Shown here one piece after another: positions 8,413 through 15,719 of a stretch of DNA of 38,247 nt; position 1 is the stretch's first letter; every line of letters starts with the position of its first letter. This DNA comes from Nitrososphaerales archaeon (GTDB taxonomy: Archaea > Thermoproteota > Nitrososphaeria > Nitrososphaerales > CADDZS01): NCBI GenBank assembly GCA_030041295.1, contig JASHOD010000057.1:1-38247 (forward strand), given 5' to 3'. The notes beneath the pieces are model-generated. The model saw only the letters and a list, made by a program, of their open reading frames with translations. It was not told the origin of the DNA and searched no databases. The position numbers and the translations under genes are program-made.

Positions 8413-9174
8413 TCAGAATGGAATTCCTATGTTCACCTGAATAATTTCGCCTGTCGCCTGGTCTGCGCCCGCAGTAAACATACCTACTTTTGGAGCGTGC
8501 ATCGTTACTGTGTAATTTGATTTAATGGAGTAGTCATGAGAGCCTGAATCTGCCTCCATTCCTGAAGGTATGTCGACGCTTATCTTCATGGGTCCGTCAA
8601 TAGAGTTCACACGATCTATCGCCTTCAATTGGAGCTCCCTCGGCACTCCTTTGAATCCCGTACCAAATATTCCGATGACCATAATCGCTGCATCTTTTGC
8701 ATTCACTTCAATCAAATCAATATTTGCAACTTTGTCGATCACGACCAGTCTAACATTCGGAATTTGCAATAATATTTCCCAATTAGTCTTGGCCCCGTCG
8801 GTCCGAATGTCGCCTGCTTGACCTATCAATAGTACTACAACCTCAAGGTTTCCCCAATAAACGAGGTGCCTTGCCGCAACAAAGACGTCTCCTCCGTTAT
8901 TTCCGGTTCCTGCCACAAGGACCACTTTGTGCTTTCGCTCTAGACTCGGAGAAGAATCTGAAACTAGATCATGTGCAAAGGTCGCTACGGCGGAACCGGC
9001 ATTTTCCATCATCACTAACTTCGAAATGCCTATTCTCTGTCCTTTTTCTTCTAATAGTTTCATTTCTTCGGATGTAACAGCTCTCCTCATAGGGTAACCA
9101 CTTGTTTCTAGCTCCTTCAAAGACGATGATTGTCCAAAATTTGCTCCGCACATAAAGCAATTTAATCTATTCAC
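8413..9174 (-). CDS. nnrE: NAD(P)H-hydrate epimerase (YjeF N-terminal domain)
   Basis: Epimerises damaged R-NAD(P)HX to the S form so that a dehydratase can repair it. The signature elements are MMENAGSAVA, VVLVAGTGNNGGDVFVAARHL, and the C-terminal VDIPSGMEADSG and MHAPKVGMFT segments. Only the epimerase domain is present; the ADP-dependent dehydratase domain to which it is often fused is absent, so a separate NnrD would be needed. The frame opens at GTG 9174 and includes a 28-residue cysteine-containing extension (CFMC). Most relatives would start at ATG 9090 (MRRAVTSEEMKLLEE). It is the first gene of the operon with the MBL hydrolase and nep1. Confidence 0.88.
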   Translation of the reverse strand: MNRLNCFMCGANFGQSSSLKELETSGYPMRRAVTSEEMKLLEEKGQRIGISKLVMMENAGSAVATFAHDLVSDSSPSLERKHKVVLVAGTGNNGGDVFVAARHLVYWGNLEVVVLLIGQAGDIRTDGAKTNWEILLQIPNVRLVVIDKVANIDLIEVNAKDAAIMVIGIFGTGFKGVPRELQLKAIDRVNSIDGPMKISVDIPSGMEADSGSHDYSIKSNYTVTMHAPKVGMFTAGADQATGEIIQVNIGIPF

Positions 9175-9219
9175 CGTTCGAGTGTATCAAAGTACTCTTA
9201 ATCGGGAACAAAGGCCACC

Positions 9220-9717
9220 ATGCTTTCCGAATCTCAACCTTCATTTAAGGTCTCAGAATCCGCTCTCATAGCCTCTCATCTCATGATGCCTCAAGACGCG
9301 AACATCCAAGGCAATGTCTACGGAGGGACAATATTGAAACTGATGGACGAAATAGCCGGTGTGGTGGCGACAAGGCACTGTCGAAAGAACGTAGTTACGG
9401 CATCGATCGACCAAATGAGTTTTCTGAAACCAGTTTACATAGGTAACTTGCTAATATTGAAAGCCTCGGTTAATTATGTAGGAACGACTTCCTTGGAAGT
9501 CGGGGTACGAATAGAAGCTGAAGATCTGCATTCGGGAAGCGTAGTTCACACAGGGTCTTCATATATGACCTTTGTTGCTCTGGATGAACAAGGTCGGCCC
9601 TCGGTCGTCCCTCAGATAGTACCGGAGACGACGTTCGAAAAACGAAGATACGAAGAAGCTAGGGCTAGACGTGCAAAACGTCTGGAATCTTCGAAGGCAT
9701 CCAGTGTACAAGCATGA
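9220..9717 (+). CDS. Acyl-CoA thioesterase, hotdog fold (YciA/Acot type)
   Basis: Hydrolyses acyl-CoA to free acid and CoA in the cytoplasm. The 165-residue protein has the typical family opening MMPQDANIQGNVYGGTILKL followed by MDEIAG, with the catalytic Asp region at 43, then the strands VTASIDQMSFLKPVYIGNLL and VGVRIEAED. The tail is basic and helical (RRYEEARARRAKRL). ATG 9220 is 45 bases from the divergent nnrE start, so the two share a compact promoter region. Chain-length specificity cannot be read from sequence. Confidence 0.9.
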   Translation: MLSESQPSFKVSESALIASHLMMPQDANIQGNVYGGTILKLMDEIAGVVATRHCRKNVVTASIDQMSFLKPVYIGNLLILKASVNYVGTTSLEVGVRIEAEDLHSGSVVHTGSSYMTFVALDEQGRPSVVPQIVPETTFEKRRYEEARARRAKRLESSKASSVQA

Positions 9718-9854
9718 TCTAATTTCTTATTCAGCTGGAAAGATCTAGGCGTAGAAAAGAAAGTGAAAATCAATGGCCCACGGAAAATTCCTAACGAAGA
9801 AGAATATTTATGCGGGTGTTTACTTGTTCATTATAAGGGAATCTAGTCTAGGTT

Positions 9855-10013
9855 GTGATTAGGCGAGAATTGGAATTCAGGTGTTATTTTTGCGATGAAC
9901 AAAAAAATGAGGAACCGCATTATTTCCAGCTTTCGGGACAAAGAAAAGAAGCGGTCTGTGCACGCTGCCACGAAAAAATGGAAGCAGTCCGCAGGCTCAA
10001 GAAGGGGGAATAA
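9855..10013 (+). CDS. Small double-CxxC protein, unknown function
   Basis: A 52-residue basic protein beginning at GTG 9855. It has two zinc knuckles, CYFC at residues 10-13 and CARC at 35-38, separated by 21 residues, and ends in a Lys/Arg-rich helix (KMEAVRRLKKGE). The CxxC-x21-CxxC layout and length are those of a minimal zinc ribbon. An AATATTTA box at 9803-9810 lies about 45 bases upstream and could drive it. Its last 17 bases overlap, tail to tail, the end of the nuclease gene on the other strand. The family is not recognised. Confidence 0.6.
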   Translation: MIRRELEFRCYFCDEQKNEEPHYFQLSGQRKEAVCARCHEKMEAVRRLKKGE

Positions 10014-10410
10014 TCGCCTTTGCTAACTGCATAGGAATTGCAGTTGCATCCAAATTGATTGGCTCCTTCGGACTCTCCGGAGTCAACTCCGGTTCTTTAT
10101 GATTGGCTCTCGGCATCCGTCTCTTATTCACTGTGACTTTATGAATAATTCCTCTCTTTTTGAAGGACCATACTTGAGCCTCTGCTTTGAACTCCCTTGC
10201 ATATGAGACTAGGAGTTCTAGTTCTTCCTTCTTCACTCTGGCTGAACCGCTCTTGACTTGAATAAGCAAAACCTTACCAGACCGTGCCGCGAATACATCA
10301 ACTGGCCCATGAGACATTGCGCTTCTGCTACAAACCCAGCCTTCTTTTCTTAAAGAGTTCATGACCTGATACTCTCTCGCTCTGCCTTTCGCATAATTAT
10401 GATTCGGCAA
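9997..10410 (-). CDS. PD-(D/E)XK nuclease, archaeal Holliday junction resolvase-like
   Basis: A 137-residue protein with a compact restriction-endonuclease-like fold. The order of motifs is NYAKGRAREYQVMNSLRKEGW (E13), then GPVDVFAARSGKVLLIQVKSG (D38, Q51, K53). This is like archaeal Hjc-related nucleases, but the acidic residue of the (D/E)XK motif is Gln, as in Mrr-type enzymes. The last 40 residues (Pro/Glu-rich) look disordered. It probably acts on DNA, with branched DNA as one candidate substrate; which is not decided by the sequence. It stands alone and converges on the small CxxC gene. Confidence 0.75.
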   Translation of the reverse strand: MPNHNYAKGRAREYQVMNSLRKEGWVCSRSAMSHGPVDVFAARSGKVLLIQVKSGSARVKKEELELLVSYAREFKAEAQVWSFKKRGIIHKVTVNKRRMPRANHKEPELTPESPKEPINLDATAIPMQLAKAIIPPS

Positions 10411-10523
10411 TTTTCGCTATTCATCCTGACTTAACGAAGGTTTCTTTTATCTGACCGCTCAAGCAAACTTCGAGCCTTGAATGATCGAGCAGAATCTCTC
10501 TCTCAGGTCACTGAGGATTTGAG

Positions 10524-10961
10524 TTATTCTTCCTCTTCGTCTCCCTCGTCATCTTCCGCTGACCGAGTGGAAGGAGGATTGTCCGCTTCTGCATCAAGCT
10601 TCTCAAATGATACTAGTTCAAACCGAAATATGTTGTCCATTTGGACAGAATATTTTTCCTTTAGAAAAGAGATGACTTTCTCGCTCAGCGTAGCCTTGTA
10701 AGCCCTAAATTTGAACATATAAACGGTCGCAAGTTCCATTTTCTCCATATCGACATCCTTTGGAACTTCCAGAGTTGCAATGTATCTTCCCTCAGGAAGC
10801 TTTTCGTAGAATTGGGCATCAATCTTTCTATCATTCTTATTGATGTCAAGAAGATATCCGGAGCCAGCCCACTCTTCAAATTCTTTGAACTGTGCGTTTT
10901 GAATTTCCTGAGCTACCCATTTAGGAATTGCTTCGGTTGTCAACTTATTGTTCAGCGCCAC
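10524..10961 (-). CDS. Hypothetical protein with acidic tail
   Basis: A 145-residue protein starting at GTG 10961. Residues about 8-115 look like a folded alpha/beta domain (EEWAGSGYLLDINKNDRK, LPEGRYIATLEVPKD, YMFKFRAYKATLSEKVISFL). The end is strongly acidic (DDEGDEEEE), a feature often seen in proteins that contact nucleic-acid-binding or ribosomal partners. No catalytic motif, membrane segment or metal ligand set is visible, and the family is not recognised. The 72-base gap to the PAC2 stop upstream on the same strand allows co-transcription with it. Confidence 0.7.
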   Translation of the reverse strand: MALNNKLTTEAIPKWVAQEIQNAQFKEFEEWAGSGYLLDINKNDRKIDAQFYEKLPEGRYIATLEVPKDVDMEKMELATVYMFKFRAYKATLSEKVISFLKEKYSVQMDNIFRFELVSFEKLDAEADNPPSTRSAEDDEGDEEEE

Positions 10962-11033
10962 ATTTATCTTGAAATTATGGAATTATCTTTTCTTGCATGA
11001 ACTTCAAGCTTTCGATATTTCCTTTCCGAGAGC

Positions 11034-11747
11034 TTATTTTTCGATATTCGCACGATCTCCACTCAGGTCGAGCTCAATCTTATCACGAGTCTCGACCGAA
11101 GAAATATCAAATTTCACCTCAGGAAGAACTATGTCAATAGCTTGAATTGTTCTTTCCACTATTTGCTTAATAGTGGATGATTCAGTTTTTATCTGTAATG
11201 CAAGGACGTCGACATTATTCCAAAGCCCCTCGCTAAGTAGAGCACCGGCTAGCCCGGATATTGAACCATATTCAACAAAATCAATCCCAGATTGAGCGAT
11301 CCTTTGTTTTGCACTCTCAGTAGAATAAGCGGCTGAAATATCAGTTGCAGTAGCTTCTTTTTTCTCTCCGGTCTTAATATGGGATTGTCTCATGTCACTA
11401 AATGAAATGATCAACCCTATTGATTGCTTCTTCGTCCATCCGATCAATCCCCTCGCGAGTTGCTTCTCATGAGTCCTCGGAATAACGAAATCGGATGTCG
11501 CGATGCAAATTTTACTATTGAGGCTCGAGTAAATCTGGGCTGGGAAGTTAGGCTTGCCCTCGATCACCTTGACAGTAGAAGGAAAATCATCGCAATCAAA
11601 AACTACGATAGGCTTCATCTTGAGTTGCTCGATTAGATGTTTCGCGACCAGCTGGTTGTGTAGTCCAGGTGATTTAGTACAATCTACGAGTATGCCGCCT
11701 CTCAGTTGGGTCTGAATAATTTGCCGAAATTCTATTGTCGAAGTCAT
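11034..11747 (-). CDS. PAC2 family protein (proteasome assembly chaperone-like)
   Basis: A 237-residue member of the PAC2 superfamily, related to eukaryotic proteasome assembly chaperone 2. The recognisable part is the C-terminal half: DFVEYGSISGLAGALLSEGLWNN followed by VDVLALQIKT and a helix containing IVERTIQAIDIVLPE, plus the N-terminal GGILVDCTKSPGLHNQLVAKHL pattern. The biochemical role of archaeal members is not settled. The frame is open to 11780, but ATG 11747 gives the expected N-terminus (MTSTIEFRQII). It is divergent from translin, with 139 bases between. Confidence 0.72.
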   Translation of the reverse strand: MTSTIEFRQIIQTQLRGGILVDCTKSPGLHNQLVAKHLIEQLKMKPIVVFDCDDFPSTVKVIEGKPNFPAQIYSSLNSKICIATSDFVIPRTHEKQLARGLIGWTKKQSIGLIISFSDMRQSHIKTGEKKEATATDISAAYSTESAKQRIAQSGIDFVEYGSISGLAGALLSEGLWNNVDVLALQIKTESSTIKQIVERTIQAIDIVLPEVKFDISSVETRDKIELDLSGDRANIEK

Positions 11748-11886
11748 TGATGGGGAGGCGCCACTGTTAGAGAAAAACAAGGTTTTATGAGTAACGAAAG
11801 TACGAGGATATTGAAAATGAACCTATTCTTGGGTTGACGATAAAATGTAATAAGTCTAGCTAACCCGCTTTCTTAGGACTTCATGT

Positions 11887-12621
11887 TTGAACTTCGATTC
11901 GATAGACTCATCCCTAAGAGAGGTTTCAAAGAGCCTGGATCTTGTTACTTCAAGACGCGAGAAGTTAATAAAAGAATCGAGAGAGATTATTTCTCTTTCG
12001 GCAAAAGCAATCATCAGCATTCACACTTCGAACTTTTCGGAAGCTCAAGTTTTCTCAAAGGAAGCAGTGAAAAAACTCAACGATTTGCGACAGGTTGCCG
12101 GATCAGATCTCGTTCGCTATATTCTGGTCCCCGAGCAAGAATATGTCGAATCTTCAGCGATGCTAGCTATCACAAGACACAAACAAATTCCATCGCTAAG
12201 GAAACTTCGTGTATCACCTTCTTCTTACATATTGGGATTACTTGACGCGATTGGAGAATTAAAGCGTTCGACCTATGATGACATTAGACGCGGACAGATA
12301 CAAAGAGCTGAGGAAAAATTTGCAATTATGGAATCTCTTTTTACGATGTTGTCACCCTTCGCCGTCTATGACAACATCGTCCAGGGTGTGAAAAGGAAAC
12401 TCGATGTTGCCAGAATGCTAATCGAGGATACCAGAGCTGCGATAACAGAAGAAGTAAGACGAGATGAATTCATGCTCGCAGTTAGTAATCTTTCAAACAA
12501 ACTCGGCGTTAATGCGCCTAATTTGAGCAGAAATAAACGGAAAGAATCAAGTTCAGTCCACGTAGACAATGAGAGGAGTGAAACCCCAGGAGACGTAGAA
12601 GGTGAGGAAGCCGAACAATAG
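11887..12621 (+). CDS. Translin family nucleic-acid-binding protein
   Basis: Archaeal relative of translin/TRAX, all-helical proteins that form rings and bind or cleave single-stranded RNA. The 244-residue protein shows the translin pattern: SRREKLIKESREIISLSAKAI near the N-terminus, EQEYVESSAML in the middle, then SSYILGLLDAIGELKRST and RGQIQRAEEKFAIMESLF. The last 45 residues are charged and probably disordered. Whether the TRAX-type catalytic acids are all present cannot be settled without alignment. The start is TTG 11887. The stop overlaps the riboflavin kinase start by 20 bases, so they are co-transcribed. Confidence 0.82.
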   Translation: MNFDSIDSSLREVSKSLDLVTSRREKLIKESREIISLSAKAIISIHTSNFSEAQVFSKEAVKKLNDLRQVAGSDLVRYILVPEQEYVESSAMLAITRHKQIPSLRKLRVSPSSYILGLLDAIGELKRSTYDDIRRGQIQRAEEKFAIMESLFTMLSPFAVYDNIVQGVKRKLDVARMLIEDTRAAITEEVRRDEFMLAVSNLSNKLGVNAPNLSRNKRKESSSVHVDNERSETPGDVEGEEAEQ

Positions 12622-13324
12622 CAACGAATTCGAATTAAAGCCAGCTCACATTCCAACGATGTTGCAGCTTTTACTTGCGGGAGCTAAGGACAAACCTGTC
12701 GCTTTAACAACGATAGAACTTGCAAATAGGCTAAACAAATCGCAACAGATGGCGAGCAAACATTTGGAAGAAATGGAGGATGAGGGTCTAATAGAAAGAG
12801 TGCGTAGCAGAGGAACATCGTACATTAGGGTAACTGAGAAGGGACTCATTGAGACCTCGAAACTGTACAGCGATCTATCTGATATATTCGGAAAGAGTGA
12901 ACGGGTCGTTGAAATTGAAGGAACTGTTTTTGATGGGCTAGGAGAAGCGGCATACTATGTATCTCAAGAAGGTTACAAGAAGCAATTCATCTCGAAACTC
13001 GGCTTTGAACCTTTTCCCGGAACGCTGAACATAAGATTGAATTCACCGCTAGATCGAAGTGTCCGCCGAGATCTATCAACGGAAAGAGGAATCCATATTG
13101 ATGGATTCAAAGACGGAAAGAGAACCTTCGGGGGAGCCGAATGTTTTAGGGCTCTTTTGAACGGAAAAATTCAGTGCGCTATCCTGCTTATCGAACGCAC
13201 CAGCCACGATGATTCAGTTCTCGAAATTATCGCGCAACAGAAATTGAGGAAGACGATGCGCCTTGACAAAGGCGCGAAAGTCAAAGTCAAGATTTTCTTA
13301 AACGGATCACAAGTCGCTAAGTAG
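12602..13324 (+). CDS. ribK: CTP-dependent riboflavin kinase with N-terminal winged helix (RbkR-like)
   Basis: Archaeal RibK phosphorylates riboflavin to FMN using CTP. The 240-residue protein has two parts. Residues about 17-82 form a winged helix-turn-helix (TTIELANRLNKSQQMASKHL, EDEGLIERVRSRG, wing SYIRVTEKG). Residues 104-236 are the kinase, with GTVFDGLGEAAYYVSQEGY, FPGTLNIRL at 138-146 and the C-terminal beta-barrel strands. This architecture matches the described archaeal bifunctional regulator/kinase RbkR, which controls riboflavin genes. GTG 12602 overlaps the translin stop. It runs tail to tail into ribL with an 18-base overlap. Confidence 0.92.
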   Translation: MRKPNNSNEFELKPAHIPTMLQLLLAGAKDKPVALTTIELANRLNKSQQMASKHLEEMEDEGLIERVRSRGTSYIRVTEKGLIETSKLYSDLSDIFGKSERVVEIEGTVFDGLGEAAYYVSQEGYKKQFISKLGFEPFPGTLNIRLNSPLDRSVRRDLSTERGIHIDGFKDGKRTFGGAECFRALLNGKIQCAILLIERTSHDDSVLEIIAQQKLRKTMRLDKGAKVKVKIFLNGSQVAK

Positions 13325-13978
13325 ACTGTCCTTGGTTTCCTGACTAACGATCTTCGATGTCTTTATTTCGGGATTATTACTTCCTAGTCTGACGACCTTG
13401 ACTCTCACTCCTTCTCTTTTAGCGCCCTCTGCTATCGCTCCCTCTTCATGTACCTGGTCATATCCTAGCGCAATAATGTTAGGGTCAATGAACTGAACAG
13501 TCTCAAAAATATCTTTGTGACTTCCAAGAACTGCCGCATCGACATACTTTATTGAAGCGACAAGTTCGCAACGATGACGCTCATCATGAAGAGGAGGTTT
13601 CTTCTTGTTTCTTTCATAGGTATCGTTTCTGGCGACCGAAACTACTAGGACGTCCCCCAGCGCTTTCGCCTGCTTTAGTGTCTCGACATGACCGGGATGA
13701 ATTATATCAAATGAGCCTCCTGCCATAACAACGCAGATGCTTTCTCTGCCCTTTGGCGTCAGCATGTGTACGGGCCCAGGTTCTTGCAATACGATCAAAC
13801 CATGTTCTGACAAATATTCTATGTATATTCTGAGTATCTCCCTCGGCATTCCGATCACTTGAGAGAGTTCACGATTCTTCGTATCGTCATCTAAATTTGA
13901 ACCAAACCTCCCTCCTCTGAGAGATTCTAGATAAATTTCAGAAATGATCTTCTTGATGATTTGACTGTCGATTTCCAT
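13307..13978 (-). CDS. ribL: FAD synthetase (RibL-type nucleotidyltransferase) with N-terminal helix-turn-helix
   Basis: Adenylates FMN to FAD. The 223-residue protein carries a cytidylyltransferase-fold domain from about residue 82 with AGGSFDIIHPGH at 86-97 (HxGH nucleotide-binding motif), VVSVARNDTYERN, ALGYDQ and the closing KTSKIV motif. The first 80 residues are not part of archaeal RibL of methanogens. They look like a winged helix (ELSQVIGMPREILRIYIEYL, then EHGLIVLQEPG and a wing ending MLTPKG). FAD formation is inferred from the family and from ribK lying directly opposite. Other cytidylyltransferase activities are possible. Confidence 0.86.
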   Translation of the reverse strand: MEIDSQIIKKIISEIYLESLRGGRFGSNLDDDTKNRELSQVIGMPREILRIYIEYLSEHGLIVLQEPGPVHMLTPKGRESICVVMAGGSFDIIHPGHVETLKQAKALGDVLVVSVARNDTYERNKKKPPLHDERHRCELVASIKYVDAAVLGSHKDIFETVQFIDPNIIALGYDQVHEEGAIAEGAKREGVRVKVVRLGSNNPEIKTSKIVSQETKDSLLSDL

Positions 13979-14098
13979 ACTGATTACTTCAAGCTACACA
14001 ATGTATTTTCTGTCCCAGTTCCTCAAACTTCTATTTCATGTACCGATTGTCAACTTCTTAAAGATGTATAAGACAGCAGCAACAGCACGATTTGGCCT

Positions 14099-14836
14099 TC
14101 ACATAAGATGATTAAAATGTGCTGTGTAAATGCCAAAAACAAATCCAACCGTCACTAACAGCAACGTGATTATATCAGAGGTCTTGAATCTTAGAATGTA
14201 AAGGGAAGTCGGAGTTTTGGTTGCCCCGTAAGCACGGGAGTCCATCGCCTCAGCCAAGTCAAGACTACGATTAACCGCGACGGCGATAAGTGGAACAAGA
14301 AGCGGTATCGTGTTCCTCAACCGTTTTAGTACTCCGCCTTTGTCGAATTCTAAACCTCTAGATCTCTGAGCATCCATTATCTGCAGCGCATCTAGTAGGA
14401 GCACCGGGACGAAACGAACAGCAATGACGAATACCATCACAAAGTCGGGAGGAAAACGTGACCACCGCATTACCTGTTCAAGTTCGTCAGGCGTGGTTGT
14501 TAGAAAGAAAAACGAACTCGCGGCGATAACTGCGAAAAGTCTCAGAGCATAAGTGACTGCTCCGAAGAATCCGACGGGGATGACATACGAGTCGAGAACA
14601 AAAGTCACGGCACTTAAGACAAGAGCAAAAATCATCGCCTTCGAAAATCGCTTTGCGATTCTTGCGAAGAAGATCATGCCGATTGTTATTGTTATGAGCA
14701 ATACAAGTTCCTCAATCCGGCTGATGAGAGCAGTGACGAAGATAGCAGTCGAGAGATACAATCTCGTTCTAGGATCGAGTCTGTGAAGTATGCTTCTCCC
14801 GCGGACGAAGAGGAATCCCGATGCTACCCATTGCAT
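14099..14836 (-). CDS. ecfT: ECF transporter transmembrane subunit EcfT (CbiQ family)
   Basis: Membrane scaffold subunit of an energy-coupling factor vitamin transporter, joining the two ATPases to the substrate-binding S component. The 245-residue protein has several hydrophobic helices and the two conserved coupling motifs in the cytoplasmic loops, QRSRG (157-161) and DSRAYGA (199-205), of the Ala-Arg-Gly type. It is the last gene of the ecfS, ecfA, ecfA', ecfT operon, 18 bases after the second ATPase. Substrate specificity lies in the S component. Confidence 0.9.
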   Translation of the reverse strand: MQWVASGFLFVRGRSILHRLDPRTRLYLSTAIFVTALISRIEELVLLITITIGMIFFARIAKRFSKAMIFALVLSAVTFVLDSYVIPVGFFGAVTYALRLFAVIAASSFFFLTTTPDELEQVMRWSRFPPDFVMVFVIAVRFVPVLLLDALQIMDAQRSRGLEFDKGGVLKRLRNTIPLLVPLIAVAVNRSLDLAEAMDSRAYGATKTPTSLYILRFKTSDIITLLLVTVGFVFGIYTAHFNHLM

Positions 14837-14854
14837 ATTCGAACAGTAACTCTT

Positions 14855-15715
14855 TCATTTCTTCAAGAGACGTCTAATCACGTCTCTGGCTTCAAAGATA
14901 TCACTAGGCCTTGCAACCACACCGAGGTGTTGGGATAGCTCGACAAGCTGAGGCGGAACAACATTCACTCCGACGGTCTTTGACGGGTCTCCCAAAACAT
15001 CTTTTGCACTCCCGTCAGCAACAATCCGTCCTTCGGACATTAAGATCACTCTGGGTTGAAGAGGCCAGATGAATTCCACGTCATGAGTCACCACAATGAC
15101 CGTTTTGTCCTCTGTTAGAAGCAACCTAATCGTTTGGGCAAGTCTCTCCTTTTGCTCTGAGTCTTGACCCACTGTCGGTTCGTCCAAAATCAGAATCTCT
15201 GGGTCCCAAGCTAGAACTAGGGCATTGCAGAGCCTCTTTTTCTCTCCGCCGCTTAGTTCCATCGGTGGTCTATTTGCATATCCAGATAGCGAAAAAGTGT
15301 TGAGGGCCCAATCTGTCCTCTGCCTAATCAGCTCTTCATTAAATCCAAAGTTTCGGAGTCCAAACTCAATTTCCGCCCTTACATTCTGCGCAAACAGTTG
15401 ATTATTCGCATTTTGGAAGACAATACCCACCCGCTTCGATAGTCTCGCGGCACTAGTAGAATCGGTATCAGTCTCAAAAATTCTTACGGATCCGTGAGCA
15501 GGCTTTAGTAATCCATTCATGTGACGAACGAGAGTGCTCTTCCCGGCGCCGTTCGTGCCCAGAATTCCGATAAACTCCCCTCGCTTAATCTCAAGAGAAA
15601 TGTTACGTAGAGCTACGACTCCATTTGGATGAGAATAATCAACATTTGAAAAAACGATGATGCTTTCGGTTTTCTTGCTAAATTCACCTTGTTGCTGAGT
15701 CGTTGCAAAGTCACA
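14855..15715 (-). CDS. ecfA2: ECF transporter ATPase EcfA' (no canonical start codon seen)
   Basis: Second ABC ATPase of the ECF module. The frame encodes Walker A (GTNGAGKST, codons near 15552-15526), the Q loop (VFQNANNQLF), signature LSGGEKKR, Walker B (ILILDEP) and the switch His (VVTHD). The first ATG in frame, 15520, lies after Walker A and cannot be the true start. Upstream the frame stays open to a TGA at 15716-15718 without ATG, GTG or TTG. Removing one base just after an ATG at 15716-15714 would give a start of the form MDFATTQQQGEFSKKT, overlapping the previous stop region. A single-base error or a non-canonical start is implied. Confidence 0.88.
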   Translation of the reverse strand, partial: CDFATTQQQGEFSKKTESIIVFSNVDYSHPNGVVALRNISLEIKRGEFIGILGTNGAGKSTLVRHMNGLLKPAHGSVRIFETDTDSTSAARLSKRVGIVFQNANNQLFAQNVRAEIEFGLRNFGFNEELIRQRTDWALNTFSLSGYANRPPMELSGGEKKRLCNALVLAWDPEILILDEPTVGQDSEQKERLAQTIRLLLTEDKTVIVVTHDVEFIWPLQPRVILMSEGRIVADGSAKDVLGDPSKTVGVNVVPPQLVELSQHLGVVARPSDIFEARDVIRRLLKK

Positions 15716-15719
15716 TCAA

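Noticed and set aside
10477..10701. Ser-rich plus-strand open frame
   Set aside because: It is the complement of the acidic tail of the minus-strand gene at 10524-10961; the Ser run is just the reverse of Glu/Asp codons.
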